In this document: positions 7,532 through 15,443 of the stretch, one piece after another
Position numbering within the stretch: position 1 is the stretch's first letter
Layout: each line of letters starts with the position of its first letter
Source of the DNA: an uncultured Oscillospiraceae bacterium
GTDB lineage: Bacteria; Bacillota; Clostridia; Oscillospirales; Oscillospiraceae
Direction of reading: 5' to 3'
DNA length: 25,427 nucleotides
Assembly: GCA_910585265.1 (NCBI GenBank)
Contig: CAJUCA010000045.1
Location: 1 to 25,427 of the forward strand
Notes under the pieces: model-generated
The model's database searches: none
Seen by the model: the letters and a program-made list of their open reading frames with translations, nothing else
What the model was told of the DNA's origin: nothing
Program-made: the position numbers and the translations under genes

Positions 7532-7586
7532 AAACCAAATCTCCAAAAATTCAATTCGCCAAAAAAGTGATGGAAAGCAAGAGAAA

Positions 7587-7616
7587 GCCCTCGGATTCCC
7601 GAAGAAACCCGAGGGC
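7587..7616 (-). terminator. Hairpin/terminator after tRNA-Pro half, copy 2
   Basis: GCCCTCGG (7587-7594) pairs with CCGAGGGC (7609-7616). On the minus strand it is followed by TTTCTCTTGCTTT, so it would end a leftward tRNA transcript. The same sequence is at 13891-13920. Confidence 0.6.
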
Positions 7617-7619
7617 CGG

Positions 7620-7664
7620 TGGTCGGAGTGCCGGGATTCGAACCCGGGGCCTCTTGGACCCGAA
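7620..7664 (-). repeat. Attachment site copy 2: 3' half of tRNA-Pro(CGG)
   Basis: Identical to 85-129. It is the right boundary of element A and the left boundary of element B. The 5' half of the tRNA is again missing on the right. Confidence 0.88.
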
Positions 7665-8072
7665 GATTCGGCTGAAAAGTCAGGGAGTGCTTTCCGCCCC
7701 GTTTGGTGCTGTTTATTTTAGGGAGCGGCTGCTTTCCAAACCTCTCCACTCCAATCCCTCCACCCGCTCCCCACACAGTCTGGGTCGCCGTTTGGGTCAC
7801 CCCTCCTGTACACAGGCCATCCACACCCAGCAAGAGCACAACACCGGAACAAATAGTTTTTGAACCTGAGAATGTTGTCTCTTTGCTTTTCTTCAAACAT
7901 GATGATTTCAAAGCTCAGCGCAAGATATTGATGAAAATGACGGACAATTCCCCCTGATTGTCACTTTTTTGGCCCAATTCTCGGGATTCAAAAATGATAG
8001 GATGGCCCATCCCCTCTTTTCGTGTTCTCCTCTCTTTCAACGGCAAAAATATTTGAGGAGGAAACAATCCAA
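7665..8072. repeat. Left end of element B and S-layer gene leader
   Basis: 7665-7798 aligns without gaps to the left end of element A and carries TGGGTC boxes at 7781-7786 and 7793-7798. From about 7800 to 8050 no gene is supported. A small inverted repeat GACAAT/ATTGTC (7943-7948, 7957-7962) followed by a T-run at 7965-7970 may be a weak terminator or operator. AGGAGG at 8057-8062 serves the S-layer gene. A clear -35/-10 pair was not found. Confidence 0.55.
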
Positions 8073-11000
8073 ATGAGAAATCTGAAGAAGTTTCTCGCGC
8101 TGGTCCTCGCGATGATGATGACCCTCTCCCTGATGGTCACCGTCAACGCGAAGAACGTTGAGTTCGATGACGGCGAAAGCGTCAACGACGCTTTCATCGA
8201 CGACCTCACCGTTCTGGCCGGCATGGGCGTTATTCAGGGTATGGACGATGGCAGCTTCGCCCCCCAGTCCACCGTGACCCGCGCCCAAATGGCCGCCATC
8301 GTGTACCGTCTCCGCACCGGGGACGCCAGCGCAGACCCCGAGTACAAGGACAAGTCCAATATGTATGCCGGCTACGGCGACTTTAAGGACGTGAAGGACA
8401 CCAGCTGGTACGCTGGCTACGTGGGCTACTGCGCCAACGCCGGGATCATCATCGGCGATGGCGACGGCAACTTCCGTCCCAATTCCCCCGTCACCGGGTA
8501 CGAGGCCCTGGTCATGCTGCTGCGGGCCATGGGCTACGACCAGCCCAACGAGTTCACCGGCAAGGAGTGGCGTCAGCACGCCGCGTCCATCGCCACCAGC
8601 CGGGGCCTGCTGGACAAGGTAAACACCACGGTTTACCGCGGCACCCTGATGAACGGCGCGGCCCGCGAGGTTATCGCTGAGATCACCTTCCAGGCCGCCA
8701 CCAAGGCCCAGGTGGTTTACACCGCCGCCTTCGGCTATCAGACCACCGGCATGAACGGCGGCGTTCTGAACGATATGACCAACCCCACCCTGGGCAAGCA
8801 GTATTACGGCCTGACCTCTGATACCGGCATCGTGGTGGGCAACCAGGCCACTGGCGAGAGCTACACCAAGCTGAGCATCGGCACCACCCCCGTGACGAAC
8901 GCCGCCGGCGCCATCGCCGCCGCCCAGGTCTCCGGGGAGAACAGCTATGAGTACGAGACCGACGCCACCGCCACCGGTGGGAACGTGACCCTGGAGTTCA
9001 AGGGCGAGACCGAGCTGGATCTGTTCGGCCACAAGGTGGAGGTGTGGTACGACAGCCGCACCAGCGCGGGCGTGGAGGACTATACCAATGTCCCCGTGAA
9101 GATCGACAGCAAGTTCCAGACTGTGTACGCTTACCTGGACCGGGCTTCCCTGACCGCCACTGTGTTCGCGGACGATCTGCACACCGAGCAGGCCACCGCC
9201 AACAAGACCTCTGTGTACTCCGCCGCTGTGGCCGCCGGCTTCAGCAAGAAGTCTGCTCCCCACTATCAGAGCGAAGTGTACGCCCGGATCGATGATCTTG
9301 CCAACGCCGGCACTCCCGGCACCGCTGTGGCTGAGCAGAGCCTGGTGGGTATGTACGTGGTGATCTCCAACAACGCCGACAAGACGGCGGATGTGGTGAT
9401 CCCTCTGAACCTGGAGGTGGCCCAGATCACCCAGGTGAACACCACCATTAAGAATGGCGAGTATATCTACCTGGGCAAGGGCGCGAGCAAGTTCGGCATC
9501 GGCCTGGCCGCTCCCGCCACCCCCGACGGCAAGATCCTGATGGACAACCTGGCCCCCGGCTCCGACACCACCCTGGGTGATGTTGTGGTCGCCAGCCAGA
9601 TCGTTGGCACCACCGCCGCGACTCCCGATGCCGAGGATTACCTGTACGACACCCGTAAGCTGGTGAGCACCGTGACTGGCACTGTGGTGACCTACACGCA
9701 GGGTACGAGCGACATCAAGACCGACACCACCTTGGGTGGTACGGCTGGCGCGACTAACCCTGTGTACCTCATCGAGAGCGTGACCCTGGACAACGGCGAC
9801 AAGCTGGAGCTGTCCGGCATCACCGGAGCCAAGACCGAGTATGCTTTTGATACTGCTGCCACTCACCTGATCGACAACGCGCTGATGGTTCTGACCAGCG
9901 CGAACACCCACGCGGGCGTGACCTACACCTTCTACAAGGACGCCCTGGGCCGCTTCATCGGCGTGACCGCCCCCAACGCTGACACCTTCCTGTACGGCAC
10001 CTTCGCCGACTATGAGATCGGCGCGCTGGGCACCGCCGGGATTGAGTACGTTATCAGCGGCTTCAACTGGGACGGCACCCCCGTGAAGAACCACACCATG
10101 ATCAGCGTGGACGGCACCACCATCGTGGGCAATGTGGACACCACCTACAACGCCCTGGATGTGAGCCGCAAGGATCTGGGCAGCGCGTCTACTGCCACTG
10201 GCAACCAGATTCTGCCCGGCTTCGACAAGGCCTACATGATCAACGCGAACGGCGATCTCAAGACGACCGGCATTAACGGCACCCAGTTCTTCGGCTGGTG
10301 GGACACCAACGCCACCGGCGGTGCCGCGGCCTCCAACAGCTGGACCATCACCGCCAACGACGCCGCCAACGGCTTCGTCCGCGTGAAGAACAGCCCCGCT
10401 GTTCCCACGGATGGCACCACTGACGTGGATTACCTGCTGACCAACGACACCAAGTTCGTGGTGGTGTCCGGCATCGGCATCAACGCCACCGCCAAGGTTT
10501 ACAACGGCATCAAGGAGCTGGTTGGCAGCGGCAGCATGGCCACCATCAGCTTTGACGCTACGGGTGCCGCCGCTTCCGACAACGAGGTCTGGTTCCAGAC
10601 CACCGCCCAGAAGTACGGCAACGTAAACACCACGGACAACGGCACCGTTGAGACCGTGATCCTGAGCGACAAGAACCTGACCCAGTACGGCGCGCAGACC
10701 CTGTACTTCGCCGCCCCCGGCGCGGCTGCCACCGGCGTGAAGCTGGCAGGCACCACCGATACCGCCATCAACCAGTACAAGCTGTATAACAACGGCGAGG
10801 CCAGCTACTACTGGGTGAAGGACGACGCGGGCGTCGCTGCCAGCGGCACTGCCGCCAAGGGCGACTTCTACACCCTGATCCAGATCGACACCATCAACGG
10901 CCAGCCCATCTACCGGGCCACCAAGGTGACTGACACTGCGGGCAACAAGGTGGACAAGACCTACAGCTACATCGTAGTCAACGACCTGTCCACTGCCGAT

Positions 11001-11240
11001 ATCGGCGGCGACATTTACAAGGTCAACGGCGCGAAGGTGACTGAGGCCTATGGCACCAATAGCATCAGCACGCTGTTCCCCGCGGGCGCGAACATCAGCG
11101 ACGTGCTGACTCTGAACCACGCGGTATCCATGGGCAAGCCCGGTGGTTCCGGCAATCTGTACGTCATCCAGGTGGCGTTCGTTTACGACGGCGTCAACGT
11201 CCCCTGCATCTACGTGACCAACATTACAGCGGCTCCCTAA
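8073..11240 (+). CDS. S-layer protein with N-terminal SLH domains
   Basis: A 1055-aa exported protein. Signal peptide at 1-26 (LKK, hydrophobic core, VNA). SLH domain 1 at about 30-82 (LTVLAGMGVIQGMDDGSFAP, TRAQMAAIVYRL), SLH domain 2 at about 102-155 (YGDFKDVKDTSWYAGYVGYC, GDGDGNFRPNSPVTGYEAL) and a degenerate third at about 165-205. The remaining 850 residues are Thr/Ala/Gly/Asp-rich beta-type sequence with few Cys, typical of self-assembling S-layer body domains. Codon use is strongly GCC/ACC/GGC-biased, suggesting high expression. ATG at 8073 follows GAGGAGGAAA and begins the signal peptide; an upstream in-frame ATG at 8022 would bury it. It ends at a strong shared terminator. Probably a main surface-layer or array protein, brought in on element B. 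Confidence 0.9.
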   Translation: MRNLKKFLALVLAMMMTLSLMVTVNAKNVEFDDGESVNDAFIDDLTVLAGMGVIQGMDDGSFAPQSTVTRAQMAAIVYRLRTGDASADPEYKDKSNMYAGYGDFKDVKDTSWYAGYVGYCANAGIIIGDGDGNFRPNSPVTGYEALVMLLRAMGYDQPNEFTGKEWRQHAASIATSRGLLDKVNTTVYRGTLMNGAAREVIAEITFQAATKAQVVYTAAFGYQTTGMNGGVLNDMTNPTLGKQYYGLTSDTGIVVGNQATGESYTKLSIGTTPVTNAAGAIAAAQVSGENSYEYETDATATGGNVTLEFKGETELDLFGHKVEVWYDSRTSAGVEDYTNVPVKIDSKFQTVYAYLDRASLTATVFADDLHTEQATANKTSVYSAAVAAGFSKKSAPHYQSEVYARIDDLANAGTPGTAVAEQSLVGMYVVISNNADKTADVVIPLNLEVAQITQVNTTIKNGEYIYLGKGASKFGIGLAAPATPDGKILMDNLAPGSDTTLGDVVVASQIVGTTAATPDAEDYLYDTRKLVSTVTGTVVTYTQGTSDIKTDTTLGGTAGATNPVYLIESVTLDNGDKLELSGITGAKTEYAFDTAATHLIDNALMVLTSANTHAGVTYTFYKDALGRFIGVTAPNADTFLYGTFADYEIGALGTAGIEYVISGFNWDGTPVKNHTMISVDGTTIVGNVDTTYNALDVSRKDLGSASTATGNQILPGFDKAYMINANGDLKTTGINGTQFFGWWDTNATGGAAASNSWTITANDAANGFVRVKNSPAVPTDGTTDVDYLLTNDTKFVVVSGIGINATAKVYNGIKELVGSGSMATISFDATGAAASDNEVWFQTTAQKYGNVNTTDNGTVETVILSDKNLTQYGAQTLYFAAPGAAATGVKLAGTTDTAINQYKLYNNGEASYYWVKDDAGVAASGTAAKGDFYTLIQIDTINGQPIYRATKVTDTAGNKVDKTYSYIVVNDLSTADIGGDIYKVNGAKVTEAYGTNSISTLFPAGANISDVLTLNHAVSMGKPGGSGNLYVIQVAFVYDGVNVPCIYVTNITAAP

Positions 11241-11268
11241 AGTTAGCCTGCTGTAAAAAGCACGTAAA

Positions 11269-11298
11269 ACGGCCCCCCGGGATTTCCCGGGGGGCCGT
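11269..11298. terminator. Bidirectional terminator between S-layer and tail-like genes
   Basis: A 13-bp perfect stem (11269-11281 with 11286-11298) lies between converging genes. The minus-strand side is followed by TTTTAC, the plus side by TTGCCGTT, so it best suits the leftward gene but can serve both. Confidence 0.75.
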
Positions 11299-11304
11299 TG
11301 CCGT

Positions 11305-11736
11305 TCAGCCGATGGCGAAATAGTAGTAGGTCTCCTTGGCATCGTTGCAGCTATTGTTTATGGTTTTTCCAGGCCGGAATCCGCCGGGGATGATCGCCAG
11401 GAACGTTCCATGGGCGTCCATGAGATCCACCCCCGCCACAGTGACGGACTGGTACAGCGTGGTGCTGCCCGCGCCGGAGCGTTTGATCACAACCAGGCCG
11501 GGGGTAAAGCCGAGCTGGATTCCCTGGGCCGCCTCGGCTCCGCCGGTGTAGGTTCCGTAGGCCATCTTATGGGCCTCCAAGGTAAGGATGCGCTGTTCCA
11601 GGCTGTCGGACCGGGTCTCGCTGGTTTTGGTGAGGAGGGCGGCTTCGAGCTTTTGCGCGTTCTCGTTCAGCGGCGCGGGGGAGATGGGATCGCTGGGTTC
11701 GATGAGGTTGAACTTCAAATTTTGTGTCTGTTGCAT
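11305..11736 (-). CDS. Phage tail-fibre-like small protein
   Basis: 143 aa from ATG at 11736, which follows AAGGAG at 12 nt; the frame stays open upstream to 11838. The N-terminus (NLKFNLIEPSDPISPAPLNENAQKLEAAL) resembles the start of tail-fibre or baseplate-associated proteins of Clostridia phages. A short heptad-like helix follows (about 40-60), and the C-terminal part (GTYTGGAEAAQGIQLGFTPGLVVI) is the beta-rich type found at fibre tips. It has no signal peptide and no other phage genes around it. It converges on the S-layer gene in element B. It may be a captured phage module or a domesticated fibre domain; this assignment rests on motif resemblance. Confidence 0.6.
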   Translation of the reverse strand: MQQTQNLKFNLIEPSDPISPAPLNENAQKLEAALLTKTSETRSDSLEQRILTLEAHKMAYGTYTGGAEAAQGIQLGFTPGLVVIKRSGAGSTTLYQSVTVAGVDLMDAHGTFLAIIPGGFRPGKTINNSCNDAKETYYYFAIG

Positions 11737-11739
11737 AGC

Positions 11740-12011
11740 TTTTATCAACTCCTTCGCCGCTGGATAAACGGGGGCAGATGTTGCCGGATCGGGGGCAACA
11801 AAACGAGGAAAAAACGGGGCGCGGGGCGGGGAGGGCAAGGTTGTACCGGGGCGCGGCGGGCGGGTGGCACTGCTTCAGAATGAACGTGGAGCGGAAGAAT
11901 TTACCATGCAGTAATCATAGAGGCGTCCTCTGCGGCAAAGAGAACATGCCCAAAAGATTCAGAAGATCTGAAACCAGGTTGCGGATTTTTTATCGCAATA
12001 TACCCCACCAT
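11740..12011. other. Intergenic region upstream of the element B repeat
   Basis: No gene is supported. It contains a motif (TTACCATGCAGTAATCATAGAGG around 11901-11923) that recurs in variant form at about 14178-14198 and 25098-25120. The region otherwise looks like degraded element DNA. Confidence 0.45.
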
Positions 12012-12585
12012 TGACCGCCCATCTGAATTGAACTCCGCAGCCCAAAAACGCAGAACTCCGTGTCAGCCCTTGTGAGGGCTTGTGTGGCCCTCCTGCGGGA
12101 CGGGTGGCATCCGTACACCTCCAAGGGAGTGAAACCCGGTGTTGGCCCCTTTGTGGGCGATTGTGGCGGGAAGCGGTTTTCTCCCCAAAAACGGAAGCGT
12201 CACAGCAGGCAGAAACGCCCCGTTGGGGCGGAAGCCCACCCTTTTGGTGGGGCAAGCATCGCGTCCGGCTATACGCCGCCCGCACTCGCCGGAGCGTTGC
12301 CCCGGCTCCCCCTGCCCCTGAAGGGGAGAAAAAGTGCAGTGCAGAGAGAGGAATGCCCCTCAGAATCTGGGCCGCAATAAACAAGGAAAAAGCCTACTGG
12401 CGAAAAACCATCTGCGTCAAAAAGTACTGTTGCAAGAGATTGCGAATTGCACCAGTGTTACCAAAGAGAAGGCCCGTCGGGGGAAATAAAAAAAGATGTG
12501 TCTAAAGTGATAATTCTCGCCGTTTGCGGTAGCTATTCCCAACCAGGTATGGTATGGTCTGACGTTGCGAAAGGAGTGAGACACC
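12012..12585. repeat. Structured repeat and leader upstream of integrase B
   Basis: 12012-12219 matches 5497-5703 of element A, and 12209-12585 matches 5905-6281 almost perfectly. Relative to A, 212 bp between two CAGAAACGCC repeats is missing, leaving one copy at 12210-12219. It has the same hairpins as in A. No gene is supported. Confidence 0.75.
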
Positions 12586-13740
12586 ATGGCCAAGAAGCGG
12601 GCAAACGGCGAGGGCAGCCTCCGCAAACGGAGCGACGGCCGCTGGGAGGGCCGCTACACAGCAGGCCACGACCCAGAAACGGGAAAGGCCATCTACAAAA
12701 ACGTCCTGGCAAAAACCCAGAAGGAATGCAAAGAAAAGCTGGCGGTGGCCTTGGAGCAGACCGAAAAAGTGGATGCACACAAAACCGGTCAGTACACAGT
12801 AGGCCAGTGGGCGGAAACCTGGTTCGAGAATTACGCCAAGCCCTCCATCCGGGAGACCACCGCCGCCTACTACAAAAACTACATCGACAAGCACATCGTG
12901 CCCAACATCGGCAAAATCAAGCTCAACAAGCTGACGACACTGGATATCCAGAAATTCTACAACAAAGCCAAAACCAAGGGCCGAGTCAAACGTTACGAGG
13001 GCATGAAAGACCTGAGCCTCAGCAGCAAAACCATCCGCGGCCTCCACGCCATGCTCCGGCAATGCCTGGATCAAGCGGTGCAGGAACGGCTTATCCCGTA
13101 CAACCCTGCCGCAGGATGCAAGCTCCCGCCCAAGGAGAAGAAGGAGATGCAGACCCTTCCGGAGGAGAAGATCAGCGCCTACCTCGCCGCCGCCGAGGAG
13201 CACGGCGTCCTGCCCATGTTCTATCTGGAACTGACCACGGGCATCCGCCGGGGCGAGCTGGTGGCCCTCCTCTGGGATGACCTTGACCTGGAAAACCGTA
13301 CCCTGAGCATCTCCAAATCCGCAGGACGCATCAACGGAGAGGTGAAAGTGACCCAGCCCAAGACGGCCAACTCGGTGCGGACGATCTATCTGCCGCAGGA
13401 GACCATCGACCTGCTGATCCAGGAACACGCCAAACACCCCGGCAACCCTATCATGTTCCCCTCCCCGGTAACTGGGAATCTCTACGGCCCGGACTGCATC
13501 GGTCGGCTGCACAAAAACCTTCTGAAAAAGGCTGGAATCACCGAGAATATACCCTTCCACGGCCTGCGTCACACCTTCGCCACGTTAGCGATCCAGCAGG
13601 GCATCGATGCCAAGACGGTCTCCAGCATCCTGGGCCACTACAGCGCAGGCTTCACACTGGACACCTACACCCACGTGACCAATGAGATGCAGAGGGAAGC
13701 CGCCCAGCGAATGGGCAGTTTCATGGCCCAGACGGTCTAA
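12586..13740 (+). CDS. int: Tyrosine recombinase/integrase of element B (Tn916 Int type)
   Basis: 384 aa, collinear with integrase A and with all catalytic residues kept (Arg221, His325, Arg328, His351, Tyr361). Amino-acid changes are mostly conservative and concentrate at residues 53-70 and 185-320. The ribosome-site leader (GAAAGGAGTGAGACA) is the same as for integrase A. Its expected site is the tRNA-Pro half at 13924, 183 bp downstream, exactly as in A. The same specificity explains why the elements stack at one tRNA. No adjacent excisionase gene is seen. Confidence 0.95.
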   Translation: MAKKRANGEGSLRKRSDGRWEGRYTAGHDPETGKAIYKNVLAKTQKECKEKLAVALEQTEKVDAHKTGQYTVGQWAETWFENYAKPSIRETTAAYYKNYIDKHIVPNIGKIKLNKLTTLDIQKFYNKAKTKGRVKRYEGMKDLSLSSKTIRGLHAMLRQCLDQAVQERLIPYNPAAGCKLPPKEKKEMQTLPEEKISAYLAAAEEHGVLPMFYLELTTGIRRGELVALLWDDLDLENRTLSISKSAGRINGEVKVTQPKTANSVRTIYLPQETIDLLIQEHAKHPGNPIMFPSPVTGNLYGPDCIGRLHKNLLKKAGITENIPFHGLRHTFATLAIQQGIDAKTVSSILGHYSAGFTLDTYTHVTNEMQREAAQRMGSFMAQTV

Positions 13741-13770
13741 AAGCAGCACGAAAAAACACAAAAAACAGCG

Positions 13771-13813
13771 GGGAGTACCGAGCCAACCAGCCCGGTACTC
13801 CCTGGAATTTTTC
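13771..13813 (+). terminator. Terminator of integrase B
   Basis: Same sequence as the integrase A terminator: a 10-bp stem GGGAGTACCG/CGGTACTCCC followed by a T-rich stretch, 30 bp after the stop. The paired TGGGTC boxes follow at 13819-13835. Confidence 0.75.
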
Positions 13814-13923
13814 CCGTATGGGTCTTGTTTGGGTCAAACCAAATCTCCAAAAATTCAATTCGCCAAAAAAGTGATGGAAAGCAAGAGAAAGCCCTCGGAT
13901 TCCCGAAGAAACCCGAGGGCCGG

Positions 13924-13968
13924 TGGTCGGAGTGCCGGGATTCGAACCCGGGGCCTCTTGGACCCGAA
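13924..13968 (-). repeat. Attachment site copy 3: 3' half of tRNA-Pro(CGG)
   Basis: Identical over 45 nt to the copies at 85 and 7620, then diverges at once on the right. A tRNA 5' half should lie here if this were the intact gene, but none does, so another element probably follows. Confidence 0.88.
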
Positions 13969-13988
13969 CGCCCAGAGAAAACTTTTTT

Positions 13989-14009
13989 GCGCCGTTTACG
14001 GCGCTTTTT
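13989..14009 (+). terminator. Terminator near left end of element C
   Basis: GCGCCG (13989-13994) pairs with CGGCGC (13999-14004) around TTTA and is followed by TTTTT. An A/T-rich flank on the left could let it work in both directions. Confidence 0.7.
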
Positions 14010-14083
14010 AATTGTCTCTGTTCGGTTCCAGTTGCTTTATAGCGGTGTTTAGCCACATAGTTTCCACGTGTTCCAAGCGTGTC

Positions 14084-14102
14084 TGTGGTCAGTTATGTGG
14101 TC
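14084..14102. promoter_or_regulatory. Candidate arm-type site of element C
   Basis: TGTGGTC is repeated at 14084-14090 and 14096-14102, a 12-nt period, beginning about 116 nt from the tRNA core. In elements A and B the boxes TGGGTC show the same period and lie 117 nt from the core. Confidence 0.45.
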
Positions 14103-14110
14103 AAAATAAA

Positions 14111-14143
14111 GCCATCTGTCAGCAGAGCTGATAGATGGCTTTT
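14111..14143 (+). terminator. Strong terminator left of the LysR gene
   Basis: A 13-bp stem with one G-T pair (14111-14123 with 14127-14139), a 3-nt loop and TTTT. No gene just upstream is recognised. It may insulate the element end. The rest of 14144-14358 shows only AT-rich sequence and the short motif near 14178-14198; no gene is supported. Confidence 0.8.
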
Positions 14144-14358
14144 ACAGTTTTTTGACAGGGTAGGACAGGAAGAAACTACTACGCTGTAATCATAAAGGGG
14201 CCCTACGGCCACAATATGGTTTAAAGACTATGCGCTATTTGAAATAATGGCAAATTCCGTATTCTCTTTGCAATAATTGCATTTGGGATTCGGGAATACT
14301 GGTTGAGTATTTCGTATCAACCATATATCAACGATAAATTAGAACGAGCTTTTCTCAA

Positions 14359-15270
14359 TTAGCGTTCGTTGTCCAAAGTCTGAAGCAGATGAATAAACTG
14401 CTTTTCATAAAAAGCAAGCGGCCGTTTTGCATAGCTAAGGCAGACAAAACAAACCTGGAGTAAATCATCCATCAGGCTATCATCTTTCAGTGGAATAAGC
14501 CGGATGTCTCCGCTGCGCACCAGCGGATCAGATTTTTCAAGAGCTGAAGTGTAAATACTGACTGCATTTCCTTGTTGGAGCATTTGTTTGATCAGTGTGT
14601 TGTTATTGGAGTAAGTCAGAGCCGTGTTTACATTATGGGTGCGGAGTAGGCTGGTCAGAATATCCACAATGATTTTATCGTCATGAAGAACCAGTGAATA
14701 ATCACGAAGATCTTCCGGAATCACATATTCCTGAGTAGCCAAAGGATGCCGGGAACTGCAGGCCACAACCAAGCGCTCATTTCGGAATGTGTGGACGCGC
14801 AGCTTGGGAGATAGTTCTTGAAGGCTCTGCAGGGGTAATGCTACGATTCCTAAGTCATACTCCTGAGCTGTTACCGAGGATATAACATTAGTAAGTGTAT
14901 CTTGGTGGATGTGAATGGACAGATGGGGAAATTGCTTCCGAATTTGGCCAATATTGTCCATTAAATATGGGGTTGTATCCAGTGGGAACACATTCAAAGA
15001 GATGGAGGTCTTTGCTTGTGCCTCCAGCGAATGACGCAGATGATTTAGCTCATCCTGAATACGTTCCGCGCACGCTGCCACCGCTTGACCTTCCGCTGTG
15101 GGGGTCGTGCCAGCGTTGGTGCGGGCAAAGAGCCTGGTACCCAGTTCCGCCTCCAGAGCGGTGATGGCTTTGCTGATACTGGGATGAGAAACGTGCAGCT
15201 TGTCTGCGGCAGCTAAAATGGTGCCTTCCCGAACAACCGCAGCTACATATTCCAACTGAAGCAGAGTCAT
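14359..15270 (-). CDS. LysR-family transcriptional regulator
   Basis: 303 aa. N-terminal winged HTH at about 2-60 (QLEYVAAVVREGTILAAADKLHVSHPSISKAITALEAELG broken at the recognition helix SHPSISKAI), then a periplasmic-binding-protein-like effector domain (about 90-295). ATG at 15270 has AGGAGG 9 nt upstream and is preferred to GTG at 15276. It is divergent from the catabolic operon starting at 15444, the classic LysR layout, so it probably senses a pathway substrate or intermediate and activates the operon. A palindrome at 15335-15354 overlaps its own promoter, suggesting autoregulation. The ligand cannot be read from sequence. Confidence 0.92.
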   Translation of the reverse strand: MTLLQLEYVAAVVREGTILAAADKLHVSHPSISKAITALEAELGTRLFARTNAGTTPTAEGQAVAACAERIQDELNHLRHSLEAQAKTSISLNVFPLDTTPYLMDNIGQIRKQFPHLSIHIHQDTLTNVISSVTAQEYDLGIVALPLQSLQELSPKLRVHTFRNERLVVACSSRHPLATQEYVIPEDLRDYSLVLHDDKIIVDILTSLLRTHNVNTALTYSNNNTLIKQMLQQGNAVSIYTSALEKSDPLVRSGDIRLIPLKDDSLMDDLLQVCFVCLSYAKRPLAFYEKQFIHLLQTLDNER

Positions 15271-15334
15271 GGCCACACTCCTCCTGTTGTAACCTCAGGG
15301 CACAACTATGAAACAAAGGGATTCTTTATTTTTC

Positions 15335-15366
15335 GATATTATACTGCTAATATCCTATTAGAGCAA
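15335..15366 (-). promoter_or_regulatory. LysR promoter with overlapping palindromic operator
   Basis: On the minus strand -35 TTGCTC (15361-15366), a 17-nt spacer and -10 TATAAT (15338-15343) form a good sigma-A promoter. A perfect palindrome GATATTA-N6-TAATATC (15335-15354) covers the -10. A second, TAATA-TCC-TATTA (15348-15360), overlaps the first. These are likely LysR sites governing both directions. Confidence 0.65.
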
Positions 15367-15443
15367 CAAAAAAATAAAGATTCATTTCCGAAAAACAGTT
15401 TTGTACATCCAGGGATTGCAGAAAAAGAGGAGGCGCAGTTAAA

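Larger units (their letters stand above)
130..7664 (+). mobile_element. Integrative element A (tRNA-Pro, LRR-SLH surface cassette)
   Basis: The element is bounded by direct repeats of the tRNA-Pro 3' half at 85-129 and 7620-7664, giving a 7535-bp unit. Its integrase gene (6282-7436) reads towards the right attachment site. Cargo is the kinase/beta-helix pair, an XRE regulator and an LRR-SLH protein. No relaxase, replication gene or excisionase was found, so movement probably needs help in trans (inference). Bounds are inferred from repeat structure, not from an empty-site comparison. Confidence 0.78.
7665..13968 (+). mobile_element. Integrative element B (tRNA-Pro, S-layer cassette)
   Basis: A 6304-bp unit between tRNA-Pro halves at 7620-7664 and 13924-13968. 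It has the same chassis as element A: related left end, structured repeat, integrase, terminator, arm-type boxes and attachment site. The cargo differs: a large S-layer protein and a tail-like protein. No relaxase, replication protein or excisionase is visible. Confidence 0.78.

Noticed and set aside
8037..11342. 1101-codon open frame on the minus strand
   Set aside because: An antisense shadow of the S-layer gene: its strong GCC/ACC codon bias leaves the reverse frame open. No signal peptide, domain or ribosome site.
13924..14060. Intact tRNA-Pro at the third copy
   Set aside because: The 5' half (D-arm and CGGAGTG strand) is absent to the right, so only a tRNA 3' half is present.
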